In this document: one piece after another, positions 53,513-61,943 of the stretch
Layout of the letters: the number at the start of each line of letters is the position of its first letter
How positions within the stretch are numbered: the first letter of the stretch is position 1
Source: Aerococcus urinae
GTDB taxonomy: Bacteria; Bacillota; Bacilli; Lactobacillales; Aerococcaceae
DNA length: 64,000 bases
Direction: 5' to 3'
Assembly (NCBI RefSeq): GCF_001543175.1
Contig: NZ_CP014161.1
Coordinates: forward strand, 1,910,263-1,974,262
Notes under the pieces: model-generated
Told to the model about the DNA's origin: nothing
Seen by the model: only the letters and a program-made list of their open reading frames with translations
Database searches by the model: none
Made by a program: the position numbers and the translations under genes

Positions 53513-54664
53513 ATGACTTATCGTATGATTCTTAATGAGCGTTCTTATTTTGGGCCCGGAGCCATCCAACATATTCCAGAAGAGTTTCGCGGCAAAGGTT
53601 TGACCAAAGCAGCTGTTATTACGGACCGCGGTCTGGTTGATGCGGGTGTGGTAAGAAAAGTAACTGATCTACTAGATGAAAATGACATTCCTTATGATGT
53701 TTTTGACCAAGTTGAAGCCAACCCTAGTGTCAACACAGTAAAGGCTGGGGTAGACTTTGTGAAGGAAAGCGGGGCGGATTGTATTATTGCCATTGGTGGG
53801 GGATCCTCAATGGATACTTCTAAGGCAGTGGGAATCATTATTGAAAACCCAGAATTTGCCGATGTGGTTTCACTGGAAGGCACTGCACCGACTAAAAACA
53901 AGGCCATGATGACCTTTGCAGTACCAACAACAGCAGGAACTGGGGCTGAAGTCACTATCAACTACGTGATTACTGATACCGATAATAAACGGAAATTCGT
54001 CTGCGTTGACCCTAATGATATTCCTGATGTGGCCTTTGTAGATAGTGAAATGATGATGTCCATGCCTGCCAAATTGACGGCGGCGACCGGGATGGATGCC
54101 TTGACCCATGCTATTGAAGGCTATATTACCCCCGGTGCCTGGGAAATGAGCGACATGGTTCATATCAAGGCTATTGAAATGATCGGCCGGTCGATCCGTA
54201 AGGCGGTTGAAGGCGATCCAAAAGCTAAAGAAGACATGGCAACGGCCCAATATATTGCTGCCATGGGTTATTCTAATGTTGGCTTGGGGCTCGTTCATGG
54301 CATGTCCCACCCACTAAGTGCTTGGTACGGTATTCCTCATGGTCAAGCCAATGCGATTCTTCTGCCAGTTGTGATGCGCTATAACAAAGACTATACGGGC
54401 GAAAAATTCCGTGACATTGCTAAGGCGCTAGGTGTAGAGGGAACAGATGCCATGTCTATTGAAGAAGCCCGTGATGTGGCTTGTCAAGCCACCTTATCCA
54501 TTGCTCGAGATATTGGCATGATTGCTAAGTTAAGTGACTTGGGAATGAAAGAAGAAGATATTCCATCGGTCGCTAAGGATGCGATGGCGGATGTCTGCAC
54601 CCCAGGTAACCCACGCCCAGCCCAATTAGATGAAGTCATTGCACTCTATGAAAGTCTGATGTAA
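53513..54664 (+). CDS. Iron-containing alcohol dehydrogenase
   Basis: A 383-residue group III dehydrogenase. NAD-binding IAIGGGSSMDTSKAVG (~95-110) is followed by VPTTAGTGAEVT and metal-ligand segment ATGMDALTHAIEGY. The further signature GLVHGMSHPLSAWYGIPHGQANAILLP supplies the remaining His ligands. Closest in pattern to lactaldehyde reductase / 1,3-propanediol dehydrogenase. It interconverts a short alcohol and its aldehyde; substrate not determined. The start is at MTYRMILNE with AAAGGA upstream; the longer upstream frame is rejected. Confidence 0.93.
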   Translation: MTYRMILNERSYFGPGAIQHIPEEFRGKGLTKAAVITDRGLVDAGVVRKVTDLLDENDIPYDVFDQVEANPSVNTVKAGVDFVKESGADCIIAIGGGSSMDTSKAVGIIIENPEFADVVSLEGTAPTKNKAMMTFAVPTTAGTGAEVTINYVITDTDNKRKFVCVDPNDIPDVAFVDSEMMMSMPAKLTAATGMDALTHAIEGYITPGAWEMSDMVHIKAIEMIGRSIRKAVEGDPKAKEDMATAQYIAAMGYSNVGLGLVHGMSHPLSAWYGIPHGQANAILLPVVMRYNKDYTGEKFRDIAKALGVEGTDAMSIEEARDVACQATLSIARDIGMIAKLSDLGMKEEDIPSVAKDAMADVCTPGNPRPAQLDEVIALYESLM

Positions 54665-54692
54665 GGGTTGTCTTAAAAGTTTATATTATCGA

Positions 54693-54761
54693 GGTCATTC
54701 GAATACAGGTAGCTGAGAAGAGTACTATTTCACTGTTTCGCTTACTCAGCTACCTCTTTCT
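54693..54761 (+). terminator. Terminator after the alcohol dehydrogenase, right copy of the flanking repeat
   Basis: Shares GGTCATTCGAATA with the left copy. An 11-bp perfect stem AGGTAGCTGAG/CTCAGCTACCT precedes TCTTTCT. The next ~280 bp to 55041 show no gene. Confidence 0.75.
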
Positions 54762-55041
54762 AACTAAAAAGCCCCCACGTTGAGCAGGGTCTAGAAAGAA
54801 GTTTGCTTCACTAATGAACTTTTTCTAATTAAAAATGTCCTTTTGTTTATTTATTTACATAAACAAAACCTAATATTTACTAGAAATTTACAATCGAATG
54901 CTAAAGTAAGAGTGTAAGATTATTCGACCTCTATTTTCTCAAGTGTCCTTCTTTAAATGATTGGCAAATTATTTAATGTTTGAGAAAAGGTTATCTTATA
55001 CCGCTTCTGTTGCAACCCTCCCCATGCGACAGGGGCTTTTT

Positions 55042-55473
55042 TTAATGGGATTGATAATCATCGTCTTCATAGTATTCATGGTTGTAAGCATCACCCAAGT
55101 AGTCACCTGCTTGGTCAGGACTGGCTTGGCTGTGGTGGATTTGGAAGACTTTTTCGGGGTTCATTCGCGCTTCATCACGTTGGCGTTTGACCTTATCTTG
55201 ATTATAAATATGAATATTATGAATGAGTTTGATAATTGGCCGCATGACAAAAGAGAAACCTCCAATTAAAAAGAGGGTATTGCCATAAATAGCGGGCGCG
55301 CCAAAGAAGTTACAAATCGAGCCGATAAAATAAAGACTCCCGGTAAAAATATCATTAATTAATGAAATAATGGTATAGATGTTCTGAAAATATAAACGCA
55401 GGGGACCGATCTTGACCACGATGTCTTCTGCTTCTGAATTTTCTTCATAGGTTTTTCTTTTTAATTTTGCCAT
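55042..55473 (-). CDS. YrhK-like domain protein
   Basis: A 143-residue protein with a YrhK-type region: PLRLYFQNIYTIISLINDIFTGSLYFIGSICNFFGAP, then NTLFLIGGFSFVMRPIIKLIHNI, i.e. two membrane hairpins. A hydrophilic tail rich in His, Asp and Tyr (HHSQ...YEDDDYQSH) could bind metal. The role of the family is unknown. AAGGAGG is upstream. It lies downstream of the lactate permease gene but beyond a terminator. Confidence 0.8.
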   Translation of the reverse strand: MAKLKRKTYEENSEAEDIVVKIGPLRLYFQNIYTIISLINDIFTGSLYFIGSICNFFGAPAIYGNTLFLIGGFSFVMRPIIKLIHNIHIYNQDKVKRQRDEARMNPEKVFQIHHSQASPDQAGDYLGDAYNHEYYEDDDYQSH

Positions 55474-55497
55474 TGAAATCCTCCTTATATCAAAGAT

Positions 55498-55531
55498 AGA
55501 GCAGGAGCCTTTAAAAACTCCTGCTCTTTAA
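55498..55531. terminator. Terminator after the lactate permease
   Basis: AGAGCAGGAG pairs with CTCCTGCTCT, 29 bp past the permease stop on the minus strand. Confidence 0.75.
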
Positions 55532-55559
55532 GTATACAACATTAAATTTTTTCATTTTT

Positions 55560-57200
55560 CTAGTGGGGGAAGAATAGATGCATGATGATAGCGATCACGG
55601 TAAAGGCAATGTTAACTAGGACAGTGTAGATAATTCCCCACTTATAAATAACACCAGTCTGATCTTCTGCCTTAGCTGTTGATGCTCCTAAGACCACGTT
55701 AGAAGGACCAATACAGTTCCCTACTGATGAAGCTGCTGATTGGTTAGCTATCATCTGGTTGAGACTAAGTTGTGGCATCGATTGTACGACGCTATTGTGG
55801 ATAGGGACAAATAAAATATTTCCGGAAGTTGTTGACGAGGTCATAAAGGATGAAAAGGTCCCGATCCAAGGAGATAGTCCAGCATACACAATTGGTGAAG
55901 AGACGCTGGCGATCCCCATAGCAATCACGGCATTTTGACCAGAATTCACTAATAATTGACTTAACATCAGGAAAAGTAAGGTAGTTAGTGTCGGGGTAAT
56001 GGCATCATCAACGACTCCCTGAGTAACTTGTTTGCCTAAGTTCTCCTTGTCCTGGTAACTGCCATGGTGACGGTACCAGAGCCAGGCAGCAATGGAGCTG
56101 ATTAATAAGTAGAAGCCAGGACTAGTTAAGGGAGCAATTGGTGAATAGGCTTGACTGCCCTCGGTCACAAAATTATAACCCGTAGAAAAATTATCATAGG
56201 ATAGTAGGGAGATTTGAAACTGCTCAATATAATTGGCAATGCTTGGTATTCCCAACATGATTAAAGAAATTGCAATCAATAAATAAAAGGGGACAAAGGC
56301 TTGGTTGATGGTCAGTTTCCCAGTGTTTTCTTCCCCTCCATCATCATTGTCAAAGTCGTCCTGCATGATTGGCGAATTGGTAACAGTGATTTCCTCGGAA
56401 GGTTCTTGATAAAAATCAATTCGTGCGAAGAGAATCATCGCTCCCATGGCCAGGATAGCTGGTAGGACGGCAGCCATTTCGGTATTAAATTGGGCGACAA
56501 GGATCTGACCTAGGCCATGGATAACTGAGATCGTTAAAATAATAGGCAGACCTTCTTTAATGGCTTGCCAGCGTCCGTAAATCCAAGCAACAAAGAAACC
56601 GCCGATAATATCTGAAACAAATAATAAAATCGTCGTATAGAGCAAGGTTAAGGCTTCATTCTCAATATTGACTAGCCCCAGAGTCGTGGACCAGGCGATC
56701 CCTAAGGAACCAAAGAGATTGGACCAGGCCGTTGAAGTCAGGGCAATAATGACCGCAAAAGCGGGCTTGACTCCAATTCCGACTAATAAGGGAGCCACTA
56801 TGGCGATGGGCGCTCCAAAACCAGAAACGCCTTGTAATAATGAAGCAAAGACCCAACCAAACATTAATATCAGGTAAAGATGATTGGTCGATTTATTAGT
56901 GATGCCTTCTTTAATGGCTTCAAAAGCGCCTGCGTGTTTACAGACCTGGTAAAATAATAAGGCGGTCCAAATGACCATAATGATCTCAATAGTATCCCAG
57001 GCCCCTTGACCGAGGGAGACGAATAAACCATATAAGGGCAACTTAAAGTAAAAAATGCCGGTAATTAAACCGATAATTAGAGAGATTAATGCTGCTTTGA
57101 CAGCTGACCACTGCAGAACGACCAGCATTAACATCATGAGTAACATGGGAAGAATGGCAATTAACCAGGCCCCTATAGAGAGGGGTAGATCTGTTCCCAT
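55560..57200 (-). CDS. L-lactate permease family transporter
   Basis: A ~546-residue LctP-family carrier with about 13 membrane segments. Family motifs: WTALLFYQVCKHAGAFEAIK, LLQGVSGFGAPIAIVAPLLVGIG, STAWSNLFGSLGIAW and the C-terminal IGTFSSFMTSSTTSGNILF...NCIGPSNVVLGAS. Predicted to take up lactate or glycolate with protons. The start is at MGTDLPLSI because AAGGAAG is 7 bp upstream; the longer frame adds eight residues. It is divergent from the M20 deacylase. Confidence 0.92.
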   Translation of the reverse strand: MGTDLPLSIGAWLIAILPMLLMMLMLVVLQWSAVKAALISLIIGLITGIFYFKLPLYGLFVSLGQGAWDTIEIIMVIWTALLFYQVCKHAGAFEAIKEGITNKSTNHLYLILMFGWVFASLLQGVSGFGAPIAIVAPLLVGIGVKPAFAVIIALTSTAWSNLFGSLGIAWSTTLGLVNIENEALTLLYTTILLFVSDIIGGFFVAWIYGRWQAIKEGLPIILTISVIHGLGQILVAQFNTEMAAVLPAILAMGAMILFARIDFYQEPSEEITVTNSPIMQDDFDNDDGGEENTGKLTINQAFVPFYLLIAISLIMLGIPSIANYIEQFQISLLSYDNFSTGYNFVTEGSQAYSPIAPLTSPGFYLLISSIAAWLWYRHHGSYQDKENLGKQVTQGVVDDAITPTLTTLLFLMLSQLLVNSGQNAVIAMGIASVSSPIVYAGLSPWIGTFSSFMTSSTTSGNILFVPIHNSVVQSMPQLSLNQMIANQSAASSVGNCIGPSNVVLGASTAKAEDQTGVIYKWGIIYTVLVNIAFTVIAIIMHLFFPH

Positions 57201-57381
57201 TCCATCACTTCCTTTCTTGATCAAAAATTGCGACTATTCAGAATTCAACTTAACATAGAAATGATCAGATAAAAAACAAAACGGGCTGATTGGATTTTTC
57301 AATGGCAATTGTTTTATCTTTGAAAAGCTTTATGATAGATTGAATTTATCGTTGGTAAAAAGATTGAATAGGAGGAATTGA

Positions 57382-58527
57382 ATGTCAATTGATAAGAAAG
57401 TGGAATTACTACAGGAAATTATCCAAGCAGATACAGTTAATGGCAAAGAAAAACCTTCAGCAGAATCCTTTGCTGAGCTTTTTGACCAAGCTGGTATTGA
57501 AACCAAGCTAGTTGACCATGACGATGAACGGGCGAGTTTAGTGGCAGAGTGGGAAGGTAATAAAGAAGGAAAAATACTTGCCCTAACCGGACACTTTGAT
57601 GTGGTTGCTGCTGACGATGTTGATGAATGGAGCTATGAACCTTTTAGTGCTGAAATTGTTGATGGTTACATGTATGGCCGAGGGACTTCTGATATGAAAG
57701 CTGGTCTTTTGGGACTAGCTTTGGCGCTAGTTGAGCTGAAGGAAGAAGATTTTGAGCTCCCAGGTAGTATTCGCTTCTTAGGGACAGCTGGTGAAGAAAT
57801 TGGGATGTTAGGTTCTAAGAGCCTGACCGAAGCAGGTTATACTGAAGATATCGATGCTATCTTAATCGCTGAACCGGTAAATCCAGGAGAAATCAATACC
57901 TCCCATAAAGGATCCTTGAATTACCAATTGACTGCTAGTGGTCAAGCTGCTCACTCTTCCACCCCACAAGAAGGGATCAACGCCATTGATTTACTTCGTC
58001 AAGCTATGGATCATATCCAAGAAAAAATGGATCAAGTGACCGAGGATTATGAAAGTGATGTCCTTGGTCGCACTCTTCATTCCTTTACCGTGATTGAGGG
58101 TGGGAGTCAAGAGAACTCTATTCCTGAAACAGCTATCGTTAAGGCCAATGCCCGGACGATTCCTGAATTTTCTAATGAAAAGATAATTGACTTATTAGAG
58201 AAAATAGTTGAAGAAATCAATTCTAAAGTTGATGGAGAGCTGAGTCTGGAAGTTACCCAAAATAGTTCTCCAGTCAACACACCAGATGATAGTCAATTAG
58301 TCCAAGCTTGCTTGAAGGAATTAGGCGAAGAGACTGAAGTGACTAGCTTCAACGCCGTGACTGATGCCTCTAACTTTACTCAAGTAGAGAAGGACTTTGA
58401 TATGGTGATTTATGGACCAGGTGACTTAGCCTTAGCCCATAGTCAAGATGAACACATTCTTGTCGAAGACTATGTCGAATTTATTGACCATGTCAAAGCT
58501 ATAATCAAAAACTACTTTGATAATTAA
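57382..58527 (+). CDS. ArgE/DapE family M20 deacylase
   Basis: A 381-residue M20 metallopeptidase. Metal-ligand motifs LALTGHFDVVAADD, YGRGTSDMKAGLLGLALAL and GTAGEEIGMLGS, and a dimerisation domain with AAHSSTPQEGINAI. It cleaves an N-acyl amino acid such as N-acetylornithine or succinyl-diaminopimelate; the exact substrate is not fixed, although argG a few kb away makes an arginine-related role possible. AGGAGG is upstream. Confidence 0.9.
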   Translation: MSIDKKVELLQEIIQADTVNGKEKPSAESFAELFDQAGIETKLVDHDDERASLVAEWEGNKEGKILALTGHFDVVAADDVDEWSYEPFSAEIVDGYMYGRGTSDMKAGLLGLALALVELKEEDFELPGSIRFLGTAGEEIGMLGSKSLTEAGYTEDIDAILIAEPVNPGEINTSHKGSLNYQLTASGQAAHSSTPQEGINAIDLLRQAMDHIQEKMDQVTEDYESDVLGRTLHSFTVIEGGSQENSIPETAIVKANARTIPEFSNEKIIDLLEKIVEEINSKVDGELSLEVTQNSSPVNTPDDSQLVQACLKELGEETEVTSFNAVTDASNFTQVEKDFDMVIYGPGDLALAHSQDEHILVEDYVEFIDHVKAIIKNYFDN

Positions 58528-58532
58528 AACTA

Positions 58533-58604
58533 AAAAACGAAGCCTTACTTGCCTGGCTCCCACTCTCCTATGGGGCCAGGCATTTTTCTTGGCTTCGTTT
58601 TTTA
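58533..58604 (+). terminator. Nested double-hairpin terminator after the M20 deacylase
   Basis: An outer stem AAAACGAAGCC/GGCTTCGTTTT encloses an inner stem TGCCTGGC/GCCAGGCA; A and T runs on both sides suit both the deacylase and trpB. Confidence 0.8.
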
Positions 58605-58651
58605 TGAGGAAGAAAATGTCTGATTTATTTAGGGAAAATTAGTTAAAACCT

Positions 58652-58682
58652 GTTTCGTCCTTTGTTGTGCCTGTCGCACTCT
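58652..58682 (+). repeat. Fragment of the covarying palindromic repeat family
   Basis: The 3' tail only: TTTCGTCCTTTGTTGTGCC then TGTCGCACTCT, equivalent to 21732-21760 and 36354-36381. It lies between the terminator and the trpB stop codon. Confidence 0.65.
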
Positions 58683-58687
58683 GTTCT

Positions 58688-59869
58688 TTAGCTTTCGAGT
58701 ATGCGGAGCACTTGGTCGACGTCCTTATCACCACGTCCAGATAGGGTAACGAGGAGGATTTGATCGGCTGTGTACTGAGGAGCGAGTTTTGCGGCTAGGG
58801 CGAGAGCGTGGGAAGATTCCAAGGCCGGAATGATGCCTTCTGTGCGTGAAAGCAGCTGGAAGGCGGCTAGGGCTTCGTCATCAGTGATGGCAATATACTC
58901 AGCCCGGTGAGTGTCCTTGAGGTAAGCGTGTTCTGGTCCTATGGCTACATAGTCCAGCCCGGCCGAGATGGAATAACTTGGCTTGGTGTTGCCTTCCTCA
59001 TCGACCAGACAGTAGGTATTCATGCCGTGCTCGATCTTGATGGATCCCAGGTTCAAGGTAGCTGCTGTTTGATCGCTGTCCAGGCCTTTGCCCCCTCCTT
59101 CAGCCCCGTAGAGTTTGACGGTGGGTTCGTCTAAGTAATGGGCAAAGGAACCAATGGCGTTTGACCCACCCCCGATGCAGGCAACCACCGCGTCAGGTAA
59201 GCGTCCTTCGCGTTCCAGGATTTGTTGCTTACTTTCCTGGCTAATAACACTTTGGAAGTGTTTGACCATGCTGGGGTAAGGGTGGGGACCAACCGCTGAT
59301 CCCACTAAGTAATAGGTATCTTGGTAATTTTCGATCAGGTCTTCAAAGGCAGCATCCACAGCTTCTTTAAGGGATTGGGCGCCCCGTTTGACACCAACCA
59401 CCTTGGTTCCCATCAGTTCCATGCGGAAAACGTTCAATTTCTGCCGTTCGACGTCCTTTTGGCCCATATAAACTGTACATTCCATACCAAACTTAGCGGC
59501 TACTGCTGCAGTAGCGACCCCGTGTTGTCCGGCTCCAGTTTCAGCAATGAGCCGTTTCTTGCCCATGCGTTTGGCGATGAGGACTTGACCAATGGTATTA
59601 TTAACCTTGTGGGCGCCGAGGTGGTTGAGGTCTTCGCGTTTGAGGTAAATTTTAGGCCCACCCAAATGTTTAGTGAAGTTTTCAGCATAGTAGAGGGGGT
59701 TTTCCCGTCCGACATAGTCGCGCAGGTAGAGGGCGAGTTCTTGCTTGAAGTCGGGATCGTCTTTGATCTCTTCATAGAAGTCAGCGATCCGGTCCAATTC
59801 TTCCTTAATAATTTCTGGGACATAGCAGCCACCAAATTCACCAAAAAATCCATTATTAATTTCTGTCAT
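58688..59869 (-). CDS. trpB: Tryptophan synthase beta subunit
   Basis: A 393-residue PLP enzyme that joins indole and serine to make tryptophan. Features of standard TrpB: GEFGGCYVPEII at the N-terminus, LKREDLNHLGAHKVNN with the PLP lysine, ETGAGQHGVATA, ACIGGGSNAIGSF for the phosphate, and LSGRGDKD at the end. No trpA or other trp gene is beside it, so indole salvage is possible. The start at MTEINNG follows GGAGG. Expression is predicted to be set by the leader peptide and attenuator upstream. Confidence 0.96.
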   Translation of the reverse strand: MTEINNGFFGEFGGCYVPEIIKEELDRIADFYEEIKDDPDFKQELALYLRDYVGRENPLYYAENFTKHLGGPKIYLKREDLNHLGAHKVNNTIGQVLIAKRMGKKRLIAETGAGQHGVATAAVAAKFGMECTVYMGQKDVERQKLNVFRMELMGTKVVGVKRGAQSLKEAVDAAFEDLIENYQDTYYLVGSAVGPHPYPSMVKHFQSVISQESKQQILEREGRLPDAVVACIGGGSNAIGSFAHYLDEPTVKLYGAEGGGKGLDSDQTAATLNLGSIKIEHGMNTYCLVDEEGNTKPSYSISAGLDYVAIGPEHAYLKDTHRAEYIAITDDEALAAFQLLSRTEGIIPALESSHALALAAKLAPQYTADQILLVTLSGRGDKDVDQVLRILES

Positions 59870-59910
59870 CCTTATTTCCTCCAAATCTTATTTTTGTAAA
59901 TACTTTTGCT

Positions 59911-60046
59911 TGGAGTCTACGGCGTACTGAGACGACAAAAAAACCGCATAGATTTTCTATGCGGTCGTGTTTGATTGGGTCACACTCGGCATAGACTCCT
60001 TTAACTTCAAGGGTAATAAAGTGAGTCTAAACCGATAAAAGTTCGC
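59911..60046 (-). promoter_or_regulatory. trp leader: mutually exclusive RNA pairings
   Basis: Minus-strand segments: A AAGTGAG (60052-60046), B TAGACTCACTT (60029-60019), C GAGTCTATGC (59998-59989), D CCGCATAGA (59964-59956), E TCTATGCGG (59952-59944), F TAGACTCC (59919-59912). A pairs with B, B with C, C with D, D with E (terminator), and C with F. A ribosome stalled at the first Trp codon would leave A free, so A:B and C:D form and the terminator does not. A ribosome reaching the stop codon would cover A and favour B:C and D:E. The pairings are seen; the switching order is inferred. Confidence 0.7.
59937..59965 (-). terminator. trp attenuator terminator
   Basis: ACCGCATAGA pairs with TCTATGCGGT around loop AAA, followed by a T run, between the leader peptide and trpB. 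Confidence 0.9.
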
Positions 60047-60091
60047 TCACTTCCTATGCCATTTTTGCCAGCTTTGGAATGCGTTGTTCAT
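60047..60091 (-). CDS. trpL: trp operon leader peptide
   Basis: A 14-codon ORF, MNNAFQSWQKWHRK, with Trp at positions 8 and 11 (codons at 60070-60068 and 60061-60059). AAGGAGG is 7 bp before the ATG, and a strong promoter lies about 30 bp further upstream. The stop codon falls inside segment A of the attenuator. Two tryptophans in 14 residues, placed directly ahead of a terminator and trpB, is the classic layout of ribosome-controlled attenuation. Confidence 0.85.
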   Translation of the reverse strand: MNNAFQSWQKWHRK

Positions 60092-60121
60092 GATGTGACC
60101 TCCTTGTTAAATCTTGCTAAT

Positions 60122-60150
60122 ATCATAGCCAGTTTCAGTTAAGGAGTCAA
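60122..60150 (-). promoter_or_regulatory. Sigma-A promoter of trpL-trpB
   Basis: On the minus strand TTGACT and TATGAT with 17-bp spacing; transcription would start about 25 bp before the leader ATG. Confidence 0.85.
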
Positions 60151-60214
60151 GCTCAAATTTAAAATTTATGAATTATATTTTTGCTTTATTAAAGTGACTT
60201 CCCTAGAATTCAGT

Positions 60215-61417
60215 TTACTTCTTCACCCGGGCGCTTTGAGGCAGACCGAAGAGCTTGATAAAGCCTTCTGCATCATTTTGGTTATAGATGGAGTCTTCAT
60301 TGAAGGTGGCCAGTTCTTCCCGGTAGAGACTATCTGGGCTTGTCACTCCAGCGTCAATGATGTTGCCCTTATAGAGTTCTAATTTGACTTGGCCGTTGAC
60401 TTGACTTTGGGTGTGGTCAACAAAGGCTTGCATGGCTTGACGGAGCGGGGAGAACCAGAGCCCATTATAGATGAGTTCACTGTATTTCAAGGCCAAGACT
60501 TGTTTAAAGTGTAGGGTATCCCGGTCCAGGGTGAGTTCTTCGAGCTTCTCATGGGCATGGAAGAGAATGGCTCCCCCTGGGGTTTCATAGACCCCTCTGG
60601 ATTTCATACCCACCAAACGGTTTTCCACCAGGTCCAGGATCCCAATCCCGTTAGCCCCACCTAATTGGTTGAGGGTTTGGATTAGGGTAATTGGGTCTAA
60701 TTTCTTCCCATTAACGGCCACAGGATTCCCACCTTCAAAATCGATAGTGATCGGAGTGGCTTTATCAGGGGCTTGTTTAGGACTGACACCTAACTCTAAG
60801 ATGGCTTCATAGTCAGGTTTTTGGCTAGGATCTTCTAAGTCCAAGCCTTCATGGGAGAGGTGCCAAAGGTTTTCATCTTTGGAATAGTTGGTTTCCCGGG
60901 TAATGGGGAGGGGAATATTGTGGGCTTCCGCATAGTCAAAGGCTTCTTCCCGAGAAGAGATTTCCCATTCCCGCCAAGGCGCGATGATGGTCATATCAGG
61001 GTCAAATTCCCGGATCCCTAATTCAAAACGAACCTGGTCATTGCCCTTACCGGTACAACCGTGAGCAATAGCATCGCAACCCTCTTGGTGGGCGATTTCC
61101 ACCATTCGTTTAGCGATCAAGGGACGGGCTAGGGCGGTGCCTAAGAGATATTTGTTTTCGTACTTGCCCCCAGCGCGGACGGCAGGGTAGATGTAATCGG
61201 TAATGAGTTCTTGGCGGAGGTCCTCAATATAAATCTTAGAAGCCCCACATTGGAGGGCCTTGTCATGGATGAAATCAAAGTCATCTTCCTGGCCAACATT
61301 GGCGGTCATGGCAATGACTTCACAGTTATCATAATTTTCTTTTAACCAAGTGATGGTGACTGAGGTGTCTAACCCCCCAGAATAGGCGAGTAATACTTTT
61401 TTTACCTTTGCTTTCAT
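60215..61417 (-). CDS. argG: Argininosuccinate synthase
   Basis: A 400-residue enzyme that joins citrulline and aspartate using ATP. The ATP-pyrophosphatase P-loop [18 protein letters not shown] is at the N-terminus. Further conserved segments are [33 protein letters not shown] and [31 protein letters not shown] is upstream. argH is not adjacent in this window. Controlled by the arginine T-box upstream. Confidence 0.97.
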   Translation of the reverse strand: MKAKVKKVLLAYSGGLDTSVTITWLKENYDNCEVIAMTANVGQEDDFDFIHDKALQCGASKIYIEDLRQELITDYIYPAVRAGGKYENKYLLGTALARPLIAKRMVEIAHQEGCDAIAHGCTGKGNDQVRFELGIREFDPDMTIIAPWREWEISSREEAFDYAEAHNIPLPITRETNYSKDENLWHLSHEGLDLEDPSQKPDYEAILELGVSPKQAPDKATPITIDFEGGNPVAVNGKKLDPITLIQTLNQLGGANGIGILDLVENRLVGMKSRGVYETPGGAILFHAHEKLEELTLDRDTLHFKQVLALKYSELIYNGLWFSPLRQAMQAFVDHTQSQVNGQVKLELYKGNIIDAGVTSPDSLYREELATFNEDSIYNQNDAEGFIKLFGLPQSARVKK

Positions 61418-61516
61418 GGAAAATCCTCCTTAAATTTCTAAAATTTCTCTTGTTATGGTGCCCTTTAGCCGGCTAAGACCAAAACTCTCATCGAATCTTT
61501 ATTGAGGGATAAAATG

Positions 61517-61548
61517 AAAAAAGTCCGCCTCTAATAAGAGGCGGACTT
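61517..61548 (-). terminator. Terminator of the argG T-box
   Basis: AAGTCCGCCTC pairs with GAGGCGGACTT, then TTTT. The 5' arm sequence AAGTCCGCC also occurs upstream at 61619-61611. Confidence 0.9.
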
Positions 61549-61740
61549 ATCCACGGTACCACTCTAATATCGCAAAATGCTTGCAATGCTTGACATGGTA
61601 ACGCCTGGGTGGCGGACTTAGCTAAGGATTCACTAAGTCATCTCAGCAATGCGCTTCCCACTAGGTCTTTGGAAACTTTCCACTAACGTTCCTCACTGCA
61701 CAAATCCCCTAGCGGTACTCTTTGCTTCATCGATTCTATG
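61517..61740 (-). promoter_or_regulatory. T-box leader of argG, predicted arginine-specific
   Basis: The T-box sequence AGAGTGGTACCGTGG (61565-61551) matches AGGGTGGNACCGCG. Its TGGT would pair with an ACCA tRNA end. Stem I has GAAGCAAAGAGTACC on the 5' side and GGGAAG-CGC-ATTGC on the 3' side. Aligned by eye with the Bacillus glyQS leader (GAAA-GGC-ATTC), this puts the specifier at CGC (61653-61651), an arginine codon. GCAA/TTGC closes the specifier loop. Terminator follows at 61548-61517. Confidence 0.85.
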
Positions 61741-61754
61741 ATTAATTTGAGATT

Positions 61755-61783
61755 ATTATAGGAACAATTAAAATAATTGTCAA
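61755..61783 (-). promoter_or_regulatory. Consensus sigma-A promoter of the argG leader
   Basis: TTGACA and TATAAT with 17-bp spacing on the minus strand: a perfect consensus. The remaining gap to 61943 is AT-rich with no gene. Confidence 0.9.
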
Positions 61784-61943
61784 ATATATTTATAAATAAT
61801 TTTGTTTTCTTAATTTATATATTAATTTGTCAGACTATTTAAAATAATCCACTCAATTAACTTGATTTATGATAGAATAGCAATTATCATTTGCTATTTT
61901 TTATATTTATTAAAATCCAAAGAGAAGTAAAGGAGAGATAAAA

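Noticed and set aside
54961-55269. Plus-strand ORF of 102 codons opposite the YrhK-like gene
   Set aside because: The minus-strand gene has a strong ribosome binding site and a recognisable domain; the plus frame does not.
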